A stretch of 64,000 nt of DNA from Streptomyces echinatus (GCF_014203595.1 NZ_JACHJK010000003.1:186001-250000), one strand, 5' to 3'; counted from the first letter of the stretch, positions 1 to 10,300 are shown. Notes: generated by a model from the letters alone, not told the origin. Program-made: numbers and translations.

Positions 1-1
1 G

Positions 2-364
2 GCGGTGGACGGCGCACTGGTCGGCCGGTCCTCGCTGCCGGACGGGGCACTGATCGCCTTCCTCGCCCCGAACTGCGCGCCGTGCCGGGCGAAGCTGCCC
101 GAACTCGTCGCGTACGCGGCCGCCGAGCCCGGCGGCCGGGACCGGATGCTCGCCGTCGTCGTCGGCGCACCGGAGGAGTGCGAGCGCTTCGTCAGGGAGC
201 TGAGCCCGGTGGCCCGGGTCGTGGTGGAGCCGAGGGGTGGACCGGTGTGCGCGGCCCTGCGCGTGGACGCGTTCCCCGCGACACTGCGCGTTAGCTCGGA
301 CCGGGACCATACCGTCGTCTCCGGCCACGTGGTGGACCTGGCGCGGGAGGCGGCCCCGCGATGA
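2..364 (+). CDS. Thioredoxin-like (TlpA-type) protein, 5' end outside window
   Basis: The frame is open to the window edge, so the true start is probably upstream; the first visible start codon is a GTG at 5. The visible part contains a thioredoxin-type CxxC (APNCAPCRAKLPEL) followed by a region resembling the alpha/beta end of a TlpA/ResA fold. Such proteins are usually membrane-tethered thiol oxidoreductases acting outside the cytoplasm. The stop overlaps the start of the ABC transporter gene (ATGA), so the two are translationally coupled. With the transporter and an S26 peptidase behind it, a role in maturing an exported cysteine-containing peptide or protein is a reasonable inference, but the substrate is not visible. 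Confidence 0.72.
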   Translation, partial: AVDGALVGRSSLPDGALIAFLAPNCAPCRAKLPELVAYAAAEPGGRDRMLAVVVGAPEECERFVRELSPVARVVVEPRGGPVCAALRVDAFPATLRVSSDRDHTVVSGHVVDLAREAAPR

Positions 365-2223
365 ATCCGTCCATCTCCGCGCGCCGGAACGGGCTGCTGC
401 TGGCCGCCACCCTGGCGGCCGGGGCCGCTCCGGTCGCGTGCGTGCTGTACGGCGTGCTGAGTCTGGCCGCCGGTCTGCTGACGGTCGCCGCGGCCTGGCT
501 GACCAAGTCGGTGCTGGACAACCTGGGGCCGGACGCGGGAATGGCCGCGCTGCTCGCCCCGGCGCTCGGCCTCACGGTCGTCGGTGCCGTCGCCGCCCTG
601 CTGCCCCACATGTGCCGCTACCTGTCCGCGGAGGTGGACCGGCGTACCGCACTCCGCGCCGACGCCCGGCTCTTCACGAAGACGGCGGGCTTCCCCGGCC
701 TGAGCCGCTTCGAGGACCCGGCCTTCCTGGACCGGCTGCAACTGGCCCGGCAGGGCGGCGGCCGCGTCCCCGCACAGGTGATGGACGCGGCACTCGGCGT
801 GGCACGGTCCGCGATCACGGTCACCGGCTTCCTCGGTTCCCTGCTGGTGCTGAACCCGGTGCTGACGATCCTGGTGGCCGCCGCCGGGGTCCCGACGCTC
901 TGTGCGGAGATCGCCCTCTCGCGTCGGCGGGCGGGCGTGGCCTGGCGGGTCGGGGCGACGGAGCGGCGGGAGTGGTTCTACGGCGGTCTCCTCGCGGACG
1001 CCGAGGCTGCGAAGGAGGTGCGCCTCTTCGCCATCGGCGGCTTCCTGCGGGACCGGATGCTCGCCGAGCGGCGGACGGCCAACGCGGCCCGCCGGGCCGT
1101 GGACCGGCGCGAGGTCGCTGTGCAGTCGGGCCTCGGGCTGCTCGCCTCGCTGATGACGGGCGGGAGTCTGCTGTGGGCGGTACGCGCGACGTACCGGGGC
1201 GAGTTGTCGGCCGGTGACGTCACGCTCCTCCTCGGCGCCATCGCCGGGACCCAGTCCGCGTTCGCCGCGCTGGCGCACGAGGCGGCCCGGGCCGGCGAGT
1301 CACTGCTGATCTTCAGCCACTACCGGTACGTGATCGAGGCCGCGCCGGACCTGGTGCTCGCGCCGGACCCCCGGCCGCTGCCCGCCCTGCGCCGGGGCAT
1401 CGAGCTGCGCGACGTGTGGTTCCGGTACTCGGAGCGGCACCCGTGGGTCCTCAGGGGCGTCAACCTGACCATTCCCCACGGCGGTTCGCTGGCCCTGGTA
1501 GGACTCAACGGGTCAGGCAAGACGACGCTGGTGAAACTGCTGTGCCGCTTCTACGATCCGACCCGGGGCACCATCCTGTGGGACGGTGTCGACCTGCGCG
1601 AGGTCGATCCGGCGGAGTTGCGCGACCGGATCACCGCGGTGTTCCAGGACTTCGTGCAGTACGACCTGACTGCGGCCGAGAACATCGCGCTGGGCGACCT
1701 GGGCGCGATCGACGACGAGGAGCAGATCGTGTCGGCCGGGCGACGGGCCGGGGTGCACGAGACCCTCAAGGAACTGCCGAAGGGCTATCAGACACCGCTC
1801 ACCAGGACGTTCTTCATGGAAGAGGACAAGGACGACCCCGAGTCGGGTGTGCTGCTGTCCGGCGGGCAGAGCCAGCGTCTGGCTCTGGCGCGGGCCTTCC
1901 TGAGGGGCACGCGGGACCTGATGATCCTCGACGAACCCTCGGCGCGACTGGACGCCGAGGCCGAGTACGAGATCCACGCCGCGATCGCGCGGCACCGCCG
2001 GAGCCGGACCAGCGTCCTGATCTCCCACCGGATGGGATCGCTCCGCAATGCCGACGTCATCGTCGTCCTCTCCGGTGGGCGCATCGTCGAGCGCGGCGAC
2101 CACGCGCGGCTGCTGGCGGTCGGAGGCGAGTACGCGCGGCTCTTCGCCCTCCAGGCCACGGGCTACCTGCCCGACGCCGCCGGGCCGTCCGGGGAGGCAG
2201 CGCTGAGGGAGGTGTCACCGTGA
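361..2223 (+). CDS. ABC exporter, fused permease and ATPase
   Basis: This 620-residue protein is a half-transporter: an N-terminal six-helix ABC exporter membrane domain (about residues 10-320) and a C-terminal nucleotide-binding domain. Visible motifs are Walker A GLNGSGKTT near residue 381, signature LSGGQSQRLALARA near 499, Walker B LMILDEP near 521 and the switch histidine in LISHR. An insertion rich in Glu/Asp (EEDKDDPESG) lies just before the signature. The gene starts with ATG overlapping the previous stop and ends overlapping the GTG of the S26 peptidase gene. Exporters of this form often move peptides such as RiPPs, but lipid or drug export is also possible. The substrate is unknown. 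Confidence 0.88.
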   Translation: MNPSISARRNGLLLAATLAAGAAPVACVLYGVLSLAAGLLTVAAAWLTKSVLDNLGPDAGMAALLAPALGLTVVGAVAALLPHMCRYLSAEVDRRTALRADARLFTKTAGFPGLSRFEDPAFLDRLQLARQGGGRVPAQVMDAALGVARSAITVTGFLGSLLVLNPVLTILVAAAGVPTLCAEIALSRRRAGVAWRVGATERREWFYGGLLADAEAAKEVRLFAIGGFLRDRMLAERRTANAARRAVDRREVAVQSGLGLLASLMTGGSLLWAVRATYRGELSAGDVTLLLGAIAGTQSAFAALAHEAARAGESLLIFSHYRYVIEAAPDLVLAPDPRPLPALRRGIELRDVWFRYSERHPWVLRGVNLTIPHGGSLALVGLNGSGKTTLVKLLCRFYDPTRGTILWDGVDLREVDPAELRDRITAVFQDFVQYDLTAAENIALGDLGAIDDEEQIVSAGRRAGVHETLKELPKGYQTPLTRTFFMEEDKDDPESGVLLSGGQSQRLALARAFLRGTRDLMILDEPSARLDAEAEYEIHAAIARHRRSRTSVLISHRMGSLRNADVIVVLSGGRIVERGDHARLLAVGGEYARLFALQATGYLPDAAGPSGEAALREVSP

Positions 2224-2687
2224 CCGGCGGGCGGGACGTCCGCCTGCCGGCTGTGACGCTGGCCGTCCTCGCGGCCTGCGGGGCTGCCGCCCGCCGTCTG
2301 CTCGTCGTCACCGTGCGGGGGACGAGCATGACCCCGACGCACCACGACGGGGACCGGCTGCTGGTACGCCGTACCCGTACGGTGCGCCGGGGACAGGTCG
2401 TGGTGGTGCTGCGGCCCCGGTCACCGGCGATCTGGCGGGAGGACCGGCACAGCCCGCTGATCGTGAAGAGGGTGGCGGCGGTGCCGGGGGAGCCGGTGCC
2501 GTCCGGGTCGGTCCCCCCGCTCGCGGAGGGCCACGGGGGGCGGGTGCCGTCGGGCCGCGTGGTGCTCCTCGGCGACAACACCGCAGCCAGCGTGGACTCA
2601 CGCCAGCTGGGCTTCTTCCCGCTGGGCGACGTGCTCGGAGTGGTGACGCGCCCCCTGCCCCGGTCCGAGGACGCCCACCGGCGGTGA
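2220..2687 (+). CDS. S26 family signal-peptidase-like protein
   Basis: A GTG start at 2220 overlaps the exporter stop (GTGA) and is preceded by GGGAGG, giving 155 residues; the longer upstream frame is only an overlap with the exporter. One N-terminal hydrophobic stretch (about residues 9-31) is followed by the serine-box GTSMTPT with the likely nucleophile Ser36. The lysine box is IVKRVAAVPGE with the likely general base Lys82, and the C-terminal box is LLGDN...SVDSRQLG. These are the S26 leader-peptidase hallmarks. The protein is shorter than housekeeping SipX enzymes. Coupling to the thioredoxin-like protein and exporter suggests a dedicated leader peptidase for the exported substrate (inference). 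Confidence 0.85.
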   Translation: MTGGRDVRLPAVTLAVLAACGAAARRLLVVTVRGTSMTPTHHDGDRLLVRRTRTVRRGQVVVVLRPRSPAIWREDRHSPLIVKRVAAVPGEPVPSGSVPPLAEGHGGRVPSGRVVLLGDNTAASVDSRQLGFFPLGDVLGVVTRPLPRSEDAHRR

Positions 2688-2848
2688 ATCCCGCACGTCC
2701 GGTGCCTCCGTTCCGCGCCCGCGGTACAGGAGACCTCACGGCTACGCGGTGCCCGGACCGGCACGGATTGTCCGTGGTGAGCTTGGGCCCGGTCGACCGC
2801 CGGCCCATACCCGTCACAGCGATCGATGAACGGTTCGCGGTGGCCCGC

Positions 2849-3340
2849 TCAGTGCGTGCCCTGGCCGTGGCGTCGCCGTGCTGCCCTGCTGCCGAGCCGT
2901 TTGCCGCACCACCAGGAGGTCAGGCAACCGGCGGCGAACACCGCCGCGACGGCGGCGTCGGCCAGCTGGTGAGGCCCGTCGGTGCCCTCCCCGTCGTCGG
3001 GAGCCGGCCCGGGCACCCCACCAGGGCCGGGCACCCCACCCAGACCGGCGGGCGTCCACGCAGCCCGGGCGATCCCGCTCCGCGCCCGTAACCAGGCGTC
3101 CGCCTCGTCCTTGCCCCCACAGACCCGCACGAACGCACGGACCACGTCCTCCCGGGGCAAGGTGGCGCGGCCCAGCACCGTCGCGAGCGTGCTGGGCGGC
3201 AATGTGTCGCCGTTCTGGTGCGCGCGAGCCGCGATCTCCCGGTACGTCAGCCCGGACCACGCTTTGAGCGCACGCATGCGGTCCACGAACGACCGGGGGT
3301 CGGAAACGTCGTCGGGGCGGGGCGGACAGTGATACCTCAT
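2849..3340 (-). CDS. Small HTH protein with C-terminal membrane anchor
   Basis: The chosen ATG at 3340 overlaps the stop of the upstream gene (ATGA) and has AAGGGAG nine bases before it, giving 163 residues. The N-terminal half (about residues 15-85) is an XRE-like helix-turn-helix (FVDRMRALKAWSGLTYREIA ... LPPSTLATVLGR) of the type found at the front of Streptomyces nSTAND/WD40 regulators. A Gly/Pro-rich linker follows, then one hydrophobic segment near the C-terminus (LADAAVAAVFAAGCLTSWW) and a basic tail. It could be a membrane-tethered DNA-binding protein. It is transcribed away from the nSTAND gene at 3910, which carries a similar HTH; functional linkage is inferred. Confidence 0.72.
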   Translation of the reverse strand: MRYHCPPRPDDVSDPRSFVDRMRALKAWSGLTYREIAARAHQNGDTLPPSTLATVLGRATLPREDVVRAFVRVCGGKDEADAWLRARSGIARAAWTPAGLGGVPGPGGVPGPAPDDGEGTDGPHQLADAAVAAVFAAGCLTSWWCGKRLGSRAARRRHGQGTH

Positions 3341-3627
3341 CGCGTGGTCTCCCTTGAGGATGCGGCGGGGATGTCGCTGCGGCGTTGCAGCCCGATGGTG
3401 ACCACCAGCCGGTCGGTCGCAAGGCACCTACGGTTCCATGGGTGTCCCGGACCCCGGGCAACCCCTGCACCTGCGCCTTTCTGACTGTCCCGGACGGCCT
3501 GGGCGGCTGACCGGCTCGCTCGGTACGACCCTCGCCGGTGGTCGCGTGGCCGGGTGACGGCAGCCGTCGCACGGCGCGCGAGGACCGCGACCGCCTTCTG
3601 GCGGACCGCGGATGTCACAGTGCGCAT
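3337..3627 (-). CDS. Basic small protein, coupled to the HTH gene
   Basis: ATG at 3627 has AAAGGA seven bases upstream, and the 96-residue frame ends in an ATGA overlap with the HTH membrane protein, so real translation is likely. The product is very basic (many Arg/Ala/Val), starts MRTVTSAVRQKAVAVLARRA, and has no hydrophobic helix or motif I recognise. I cannot assign a function. The strong RBS and coupling are the main evidence for a gene; low composition complexity means a spurious frame cannot be wholly excluded. Confidence 0.45.
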   Translation of the reverse strand: MRTVTSAVRQKAVAVLARRATAAVTRPRDHRRGSYRASRSAAQAVRDSQKGAGAGVARGPGHPWNRRCLATDRLVVTIGLQRRSDIPAASSRETTR

Positions 3628-3795
3628 GATGTCCTTTCATTAGAGGCTCTTTGTGTGGTTCTCCGTTGAGGTGGACAGTCCTTCGTCCGCCTTGCGGGGC
3701 AGCGCCGTATCCGAGGTGAACAACGACGATTCGCGACCGTCGCCCACCCCCGTCGTCGGGCGATCCCCTGGACAGGTCGAGTCCAGCGGCTGACG

Positions 3796-3832
3796 CATTG
3801 TTCGGCAGGGGTGTTCCGGCAGCCGAACAATG
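3796..3832. promoter_or_regulatory. Perfect 11-bp inverted repeat, likely operator
   Basis: CATTGTTCGGC (3796-3806) and its exact complement GCCGAACAATG (3822-3832) are separated by 15 bases that contain a further TGTTCCGGCA half-site-like sequence. The dyad lies 78 bases before the GTG start of the XRE-nSTAND-WD40 gene, in the intergenic space shared with the opposite-strand gene pair. An XRE-domain protein is encoded on each side, so autoregulation through this site is plausible. Confidence 0.6.
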
Positions 3833-3909
3833 GCCGGACGCGATGTTCCGCGGGCACGGCTCGGGCGCGTAGGTTGGCCGCCGGCTTGCCGCGGAGGGCT
3901 ACAGGGGGT

Positions 3910-6900
3910 GTGGGCGTGGCGGGACGCCGTGAGGCACCGGTGGACCCGGGGGCGGGCCCGGTGCAGCAGTTCGCGTTCGAGTTGCGCGAGCTGCGCACCG
4001 AGGCAGGCGGGATCACCTACCGAGTGCTGGCGGACCGAGCAGGGTACTCGGTCACCACGCTCTCGCAGGCGGCAGCGGGAGAGCAGTTACCGACCCTGCC
4101 GGTCGCCCTGGCGTATGTGCGGGCGTGCGGGGGCGACCCGGTGGAGTGGGAGGCACGGTGGAAGCACGCGGTCGAGGAGGCCTCCGCCGGTTCGCAGGAC
4201 GCCGGAGCGGATGCCGACTCGCCGTACCGCGGCCTGGCCAGGTTCGAGACTTGCGACAGCGGCCGGTTCTTCGGTCGCGACAGGCTCACCGCCGACCTGC
4301 TGGAACTGGCACGCCGCCGACGGTTCGCCGCGGTGTTCGGCCCCTCGGGCAGCGGCAAGTCCTCCTTGCTGCGCGCCGGCCTGATTCCCGCTCTCCAGCA
4401 CACCCGGGACGCGGGGATGCATCTGGCCACGATCCGCATCCTCACCCCCGGCGACCGCCCCGCCCGCACCCACTGCGGCCTCATGGCCCCCGGCACCGGC
4501 CCTGGAAATGACGGCGCGGACACGTTCGTGATCGTCGACCAGTTCGAGGAGATCTTCACCCTCTGCCAGGACCCCACCGAGCGCGCCCGCTTCCTCGACC
4601 TGTTGCTGAGCGCCCGCCGGCCCGAGAGCCGGTTACGGGTTCTCATCGCGGTACGTGCCGACTTCTACGGCCGCTGCGCCGAACACCCGGGCCTGGCCGA
4701 GGCCCTGCGCGACGCCAACCTGCTCGTCGGTCCGATGAGTCCGGCGGAGCTGCGAGCGGCCATAGTCAAACCGGCCGCAGCGCAGGGCCTGACCGTGGAG
4801 CGCGCTCTGACCTCTCACCTTGTCGAGGACGTCGCCGACGCCGCGGGTGGGCTGCCGCTGCTGTCCCACGTGCTGAGGGAGACCTGGCGCCGGCGCCGCG
4901 GCAAGACCATGACCCTGGCCGGCTACGAAGCTGCCGGAGGCCTGGAGGGCGCGGTCGCCAAGACCGCCGAGGCCGTCTATGGCCAGTTCACCGAAGCGCA
5001 GGCCGTCGCCGCCCGCCGCCTGCTGCTGCGCCTGGTCGCCCCCGGTGAGGGCACTCCCGACACCCGCCGACCCGCCGACCGGAAGGAGATCGAGGCCACC
5101 GGTCCTCAGGCAGCCGCAACCAGCCAGGCTCTGGAGGCCCTGGCCCGGGCGCGATTGCTCACCCTCGACGGCGACACCGTCGACCTGGCGCATGAGTCCG
5201 TCCTCACCGCCTGGCCCCGGCTGCACGGCTGGATCGAGGAGGACCGCGAACGCCTGCGCGCCCACCGCAAACTCACCGAAGCAGCCCGGTCCTGGGAGGA
5301 GTTGGACCGCGATCCCGGTGCCTTGTACCGGGGCAGCCGCCTGATCGCCGCCCGAGAACACTTCGGCAAGGGGGCTCCTGAGGACCTCACCTCGCTGGAA
5401 CACGCCTTCCTGACCACCAGCCTGCAGGCCCGCGAGCAGGAAGCACGCGCCACCGCCCGCACCACCCGCCGACTGCACCTCCTGAGAGCAGGCCTGTCCG
5501 CGCTGGCGGTTCTCGCCCTCATCGCGGGGTTGGTCGCGTGGCAGGAGAGCCGGTTCGGCGATCAGCGGCTGGCCGACGCCACATCCCGTCGGGTTGCGGC
5601 GGCTGCGGAGGCCATGCGCTACGCGGACCCGTTGACCGCCATGCGGTTGAGCGTCGCGGCGTGGCGCATCAGCCCGACCTTGGAGGCCAAAGCCGCGCTC
5701 GTGGGCTCGATGACCCAACGCGAACAGGACGTGCTCAACGGGCCCGGCGTAGGGGTTGTCGGCAACAGATTCCTCAGCTCGGACGGCCGAACCCTCGTAG
5801 CGAGCGGCAACGACCAGGTGAGCATGTGGGACGTCGACAGCCGCAGACGCACCCACTCGCTCCGGACCCGGCCGAATACGTCGGCCTACGACCTTTCACC
5901 GGACGGCAGCCACCTCCTGATGGCCGTGGGTGACACGATGCGGCTGCAGGACATGACCTCTGGCCGAACAGCCAGTCTGCCTTTCAAGTTCGGCGACGCG
6001 TACGCGGTGTTCACTGCGAACGCAGAGAACCTGAAGGTCGTGACCGGGCATTCGGTCATCCTGTGGAACACACGACGACGCCACACGGTGTTCCAACGTG
6101 GAAGCCGCACCCCCGTGCGTTCGACCCTCGACGCCAGCGGCCGATTCATGGCGTTGTGCACGGCACCGACCGTCCTGGAGGTCTGGGACACCCAGGCGCC
6201 CGAGCGCGTACGGGTATGGCGCTCGGACACCGTCTCCGAAAAGGTGTGCCGGGGCGGGATCACATCCGTTGCCCTCGACCCGGGCCGCCGCATTCTGATG
6301 GTCGTCACCGATGTGGGGTTGCGGACCTGGAGCTGGGACTCGGGCAAGGAGCTGCCCTCCGCTCCCGAGGTCGGACCGAACCAGTTCCTGTGGGACTACG
6401 ACGGACGGTTCCTCGTGACGGCGGACGACGACATGATGCGGGTGTGGAGGGTCGCAGACCTCAGCACACCGGTGTACCGGTATCCGCTGCACCGCCGTGG
6501 CGTCCGGGAAGTGAGCCTGGACACGGAATACAGGATGATCCGGTACCTCGAGGAACAACCGGCGTCGGCCGCCGTCGTCCGTACCCTCTATCTGGGCGAC
6601 GCACTGTCTCGCGAGTGGCACGACGCACCAGCGGAAGCCGAGCCGTCCAGCTCCGGGCAGATCGGCGGACGCCTAACCACCGTCGCCCCCGGCCCACCGG
6701 GCAGCGACCGTGTGGCGACCGGTGACGAAGCCGGCTGGGTGACGATCTGGGACCAGGCCCAGAAAAGGCGGTTGAGCGTCTTCCTGGGGACCGCCGGCGC
6801 GACGGGAGGCGAAGAACCTGGGTCCGTGACCGCCCTGACATACTCCTCCGACGGCCAGTTCCTGGCCGTCGGAGGCAGCACCGGCACGGTGAGGCTGTGG

Positions 6901-7143
6901 GACGCCGGGACAAGCCGCCCCCTCGGATCCACCCTGCTCACGGCAGGAGACAGCGTGCGGTCCCTCACCTTCGCCCGCGACGGAACCACACTCACCGTCG
7001 ACGGCGAGCACACCCCGCCCCACTCCTATGCCCTCACCCCCGAGTCCATCGTCAAGACCATCTGCCACCGGTCAAGAGGCGGCCTGCGCACAGCGGACTG
7101 GAAGTCGCTGATCCCCGAGGTGCCCTCCAGACCAACCTGTTGA
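3910..7143 (+). CDS. XRE-nSTAND1 NTPase-WD40 protein
   Basis: The 1077-residue product has three modules. An XRE-like helix-turn-helix lies at about residues 21-85. An nSTAND1 NTPase follows: YRGLARF entry motif, Walker A GPSGSGKSS near 144 and Walker B FVIVDQFEEIF near 207. After one transmembrane helix near 522-545 comes a C-terminal beta-propeller of diverged WD40 blades (for example TGTVRLWDAGTS, NDQVSMWDVDS). GTG 3910 is preferred because GGAGGG lies 11 bases upstream; the frame is open further upstream without homology-like sequence. STAND proteins oligomerise on ligand sensing, with the WD40 part usually the sensor. No effector domain is fused, so this may be a regulator or a sensor that uses the HTH as output. 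Confidence 0.85.
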   Translation: MGVAGRREAPVDPGAGPVQQFAFELRELRTEAGGITYRVLADRAGYSVTTLSQAAAGEQLPTLPVALAYVRACGGDPVEWEARWKHAVEEASAGSQDAGADADSPYRGLARFETCDSGRFFGRDRLTADLLELARRRRFAAVFGPSGSGKSSLLRAGLIPALQHTRDAGMHLATIRILTPGDRPARTHCGLMAPGTGPGNDGADTFVIVDQFEEIFTLCQDPTERARFLDLLLSARRPESRLRVLIAVRADFYGRCAEHPGLAEALRDANLLVGPMSPAELRAAIVKPAAAQGLTVERALTSHLVEDVADAAGGLPLLSHVLRETWRRRRGKTMTLAGYEAAGGLEGAVAKTAEAVYGQFTEAQAVAARRLLLRLVAPGEGTPDTRRPADRKEIEATGPQAAATSQALEALARARLLTLDGDTVDLAHESVLTAWPRLHGWIEEDRERLRAHRKLTEAARSWEELDRDPGALYRGSRLIAAREHFGKGAPEDLTSLEHAFLTTSLQAREQEARATARTTRRLHLLRAGLSALAVLALIAGLVAWQESRFGDQRLADATSRRVAAAAEAMRYADPLTAMRLSVAAWRISPTLEAKAALVGSMTQREQDVLNGPGVGVVGNRFLSSDGRTLVASGNDQVSMWDVDSRRRTHSLRTRPNTSAYDLSPDGSHLLMAVGDTMRLQDMTSGRTASLPFKFGDAYAVFTANAENLKVVTGHSVILWNTRRRHTVFQRGSRTPVRSTLDASGRFMALCTAPTVLEVWDTQAPERVRVWRSDTVSEKVCRGGITSVALDPGRRILMVVTDVGLRTWSWDSGKELPSAPEVGPNQFLWDYDGRFLVTADDDMMRVWRVADLSTPVYRYPLHRRGVREVSLDTEYRMIRYLEEQPASAAVVRTLYLGDALSREWHDAPAEAEPSSSGQIGGRLTTVAPGPPGSDRVATGDEAGWVTIWDQAQKRRLSVFLGTAGATGGEEPGSVTALTYSSDGQFLAVGGSTGTVRLWDAGTSRPLGSTLLTAGDSVRSLTFARDGTTLTVDGEHTPPHSYALTPESIVKTICHRSRGGLRTADWKSLIPEVPSRPTC

Positions 7144-7307
7144 AACCCAAGGGCTCGCTGCTCCGTCCGACGCGGATACGCCAGTGCGAGGGCCGTGCGC
7201 CCTGCGGGAGCTCGACGCCCTGCTCCGTACGTTCTCGACCGACGCGGTCTCGTACGGGCGGGGTCTGCAGCAGGGCGCGACACCCGCTCCTCGTTCCTGA
7301 ACCGTTT

Positions 7308-10300
7308 TCAGCCGCGACCGGAGGTTGGACATACTGGCCCTCGGCTTGGATGGTATGCCTGTCGTTCCTCTGGGGTGAAGTCGCGTTTGACTGTGCGACA
7401 GATCTGCTGGATTGCCCCGGAGGGGGAGAGAACGACTACGCCCCACAGTTGAACAGTGCGATCGGCGCTGGCGGTGGCGAGGGTGCGTCCGTCGGGGCTG
7501 AACGCCACCGACCAGACTGTGGCTGTGTGCCCGACGAGGGTTGCGCGGGACATTCTGGTGGTCACGTCCCATAGCCGGGCAGTCTTGTCGGTGCTGGCGG
7601 TGGCGAGGGATTTTCCGTCAGGGCTGAACGCCACGGACTGGACTGCGTCCGTGTGTCCGGTCAGGGCGGAGCGGGTCCGGAGCCCCGTGGCGACGTCCCA
7701 CAGTCGTACGGTGCGGTCAACGCTTCCGGTGGCGAGGGTGCGCCCGTCAGGGCTGAACGCCACGGACTGCACTGCGCCCGTATGCCCGACAAGAGTGGCG
7801 CGGATCTTGGCCGTTTCGCTGTCCCACAGTCGTACGGTGCGGTCAACGCTTCCGGTGGCGAGGGTGCGCCCGTCAGGGCTGAACGCCACGGACTGCACTG
7901 CGCCCGTATGCCCGACAAGAGTGGCGCGGATCTTGGCCGTTTCGCTGTCCCACAGTCGTACGGTGTGGTCAACGCTTCCGGTGGCGAGGGTGCGCCCGTC
8001 AGGGCTGAACGCCACGGACTGCACTGCGCCCGTACGCCCGACAAGAGTGGCGCGGATCTTGGCTGTGTCACTGTCCCACAGTTGTACCGTGCGGTCGCTG
8101 GCGGTGGCGAGGGTGCGTCCGTCAGGGCTGAACGCCACTGACAGCACCGCACCTGCTTGCTTGGGCAGGACAACGCGGGACTTGACTGGGTCCACGTTCC
8201 ACAGTCGTACAGTGCGGTCGCTGCTGGCGGTGGCGAATGTCTGTCCATTGGGGCTGAACATCACCGAATTCACTGCGCCGGAGTGCCCGGTCAAAGGGCG
8301 GCGCCGTGAGGGACCTGCAGCGGTTTGCAGGCTTGCGAGGGACTCTGGAGTGCTGCTGGTTCGATAGGCCTCGATGGCCAGCAGCGAGGCGAGTTCAGGG
8401 TCAGCATCAATGAGCGTGTCAGACTGGATGGCAAATTGCCGGGACTGTGCTGCTTGGCGCTGGGCGGTCACCGTCCGCCACTGCCACACGGCGCCCCCTC
8501 CGGCGAGGAGTGCCAGGAGCATGATGACCACCAGCGTCGCAAGAGTTCTGTTGAGGCGCCTGGTGCGTCGGATAGCCGCCTGTTGTCGCTGCTTGCTGGC
8601 CATGATGAAGGCTGAGATTTCGCCCGGCAGTCGGCGTTGCCGCGCCCATTCCAGCCCTTCCGCGAGCGCTGTTCCCCCGAGCAGGTCTCCTGGATCTCCC
8701 TTCTCAGCGTAGCTGGCATGCCGTTCACGGGTGAGGTCGAGCCAGTCGTGGAAACGGTGATCCTGCCTGACCCAATCGTTCAATGTTCCCCAGTCACGGA
8801 TGAGCGCATCATGGATCAGTTCGGCTACCGGCTCCCCAGGAGGCGCATCGGGGTATTGGGGGTCGCGCAGTGTCTGGGTGGTGATGATGCGATGACGGGC
8901 GAGGGCTGCCAGGACGGTGTCAACGTCGCCGTCGGGGGCACCGTCGGGGGCCGCCGCCAGCTCGCGTAGTTCGTCGAGGGGGACTTGGGCGCGGACGGCC
9001 GGTACACGGCGTCTGCGGTCGGCGGGTCTCACCAGTGAGGTCAGGATGCGTCGTGCGGTTAGCTGCTGATCGGGCGGTAGTTCGTTGAGGGCGCTGTCGC
9101 ACCAAGTGGTCAGGCTCCCGCTGACGGCTCCGATGCGGCGGTAGGACTCATGGGTGAGGTGGCCGTTCTGGCGCCGGACCCACAGCTGGCTGAGTGTCAG
9201 CTCCAGCAGGGGGAGCACGGTCACGGGTGCCTGTTGGGTGGGCGCTTCCTCGGGATTGGTGGCCAGGACGTCGGAGACGATCCGCTCAGGCAGTCCTGGT
9301 TGGAAACGGAGACCCACGTCCCGGGCCGGAAGGGTGACGATGTCGTTCAGGTCCCGCTGGCTCAAGGTGCCCGGAACATTGAGGAGCCCCGAGGTCGCTG
9401 CTTTCAGCAGCCCTGGTGCCAGGGCTGCCAGCTGGGGATAGAAGTCGTCCCGCATGACCAGGATCACGCTGAGTGCTGCATGTGAGCCGACCGCTGCGGC
9501 GATCTGGTCCGCGACGGACTGCTGGTTCCGCCGGTGGCCGTCGGCCGTCTGGACGAAGAGCTCTTCGAACTGGTCGATGATCAGCAGGATGCGCTGATAG
9601 TCAGGGTCGGCTGCCAGCCGACGGGTGACGGCCCCGGCGATGCCCTCGGTGATGGCTCCCGGCAGCCCTGCACGTTCGATCTCTGCCGCCAGGTCCTGCC
9701 TCGGCCGTGCGATCAGCACCAGCCACCGATCACTCCCCGGCAGTTCCCCCTCCGTCAGCTCCCGCAGAACCCCTGCTTGGATCAGCGACGACTTGCCCGA
9801 CCCCGATGGTCCCAGGAGCAGCGTCAGCCGCCGCTGCTGTGCCAGGTTCGTCACGACCTGCCGTACCGCCTCCTGCCGGCCCTGGAACCACCGGGCGTGC
9901 TCCGCGGTGAACGGCTCCAGTCCCCGGTACGGGCATACGTCCCGCTCCACCAGCTCGGGCAGGATCCCCCGCAATACCTGTGTCGGAGTGACATACGCGA
10001 CGCCCTGCCCCTTTCCGAGCTCGTCGGGCGCGGCGATCTCCGTGAGGATGCCGATGACCAGGCCGGTCACTTCGTCGAGCACGGGCCCGCCGCTGAACCC
10101 GGTGGTGAGATCGTTGGCCGCGGTGAGCTGCAGGCGCGCACTCCGGCGGCCCGAGCCCGGCAGCAGATCGCCGGCCACGCCGAAGCCGAAGTGTCCTTCC
10201 GGCGGGGCCTGCGCGGGGAATCCGAACGAGCGCACCTGGTGACCCCGGCACCCCTCCGCGGAGCCCAACGGCAGCATCCGTGCCCCAGCTGGCATGCTCC

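Noticed and set aside
7697-8074. Tandem 126-bp repeats considered as a CRISPR-like or non-coding repeat array
   Set aside because: The units are contiguous without spacers and read as one WD40 blade each in the long minus-strand frame.
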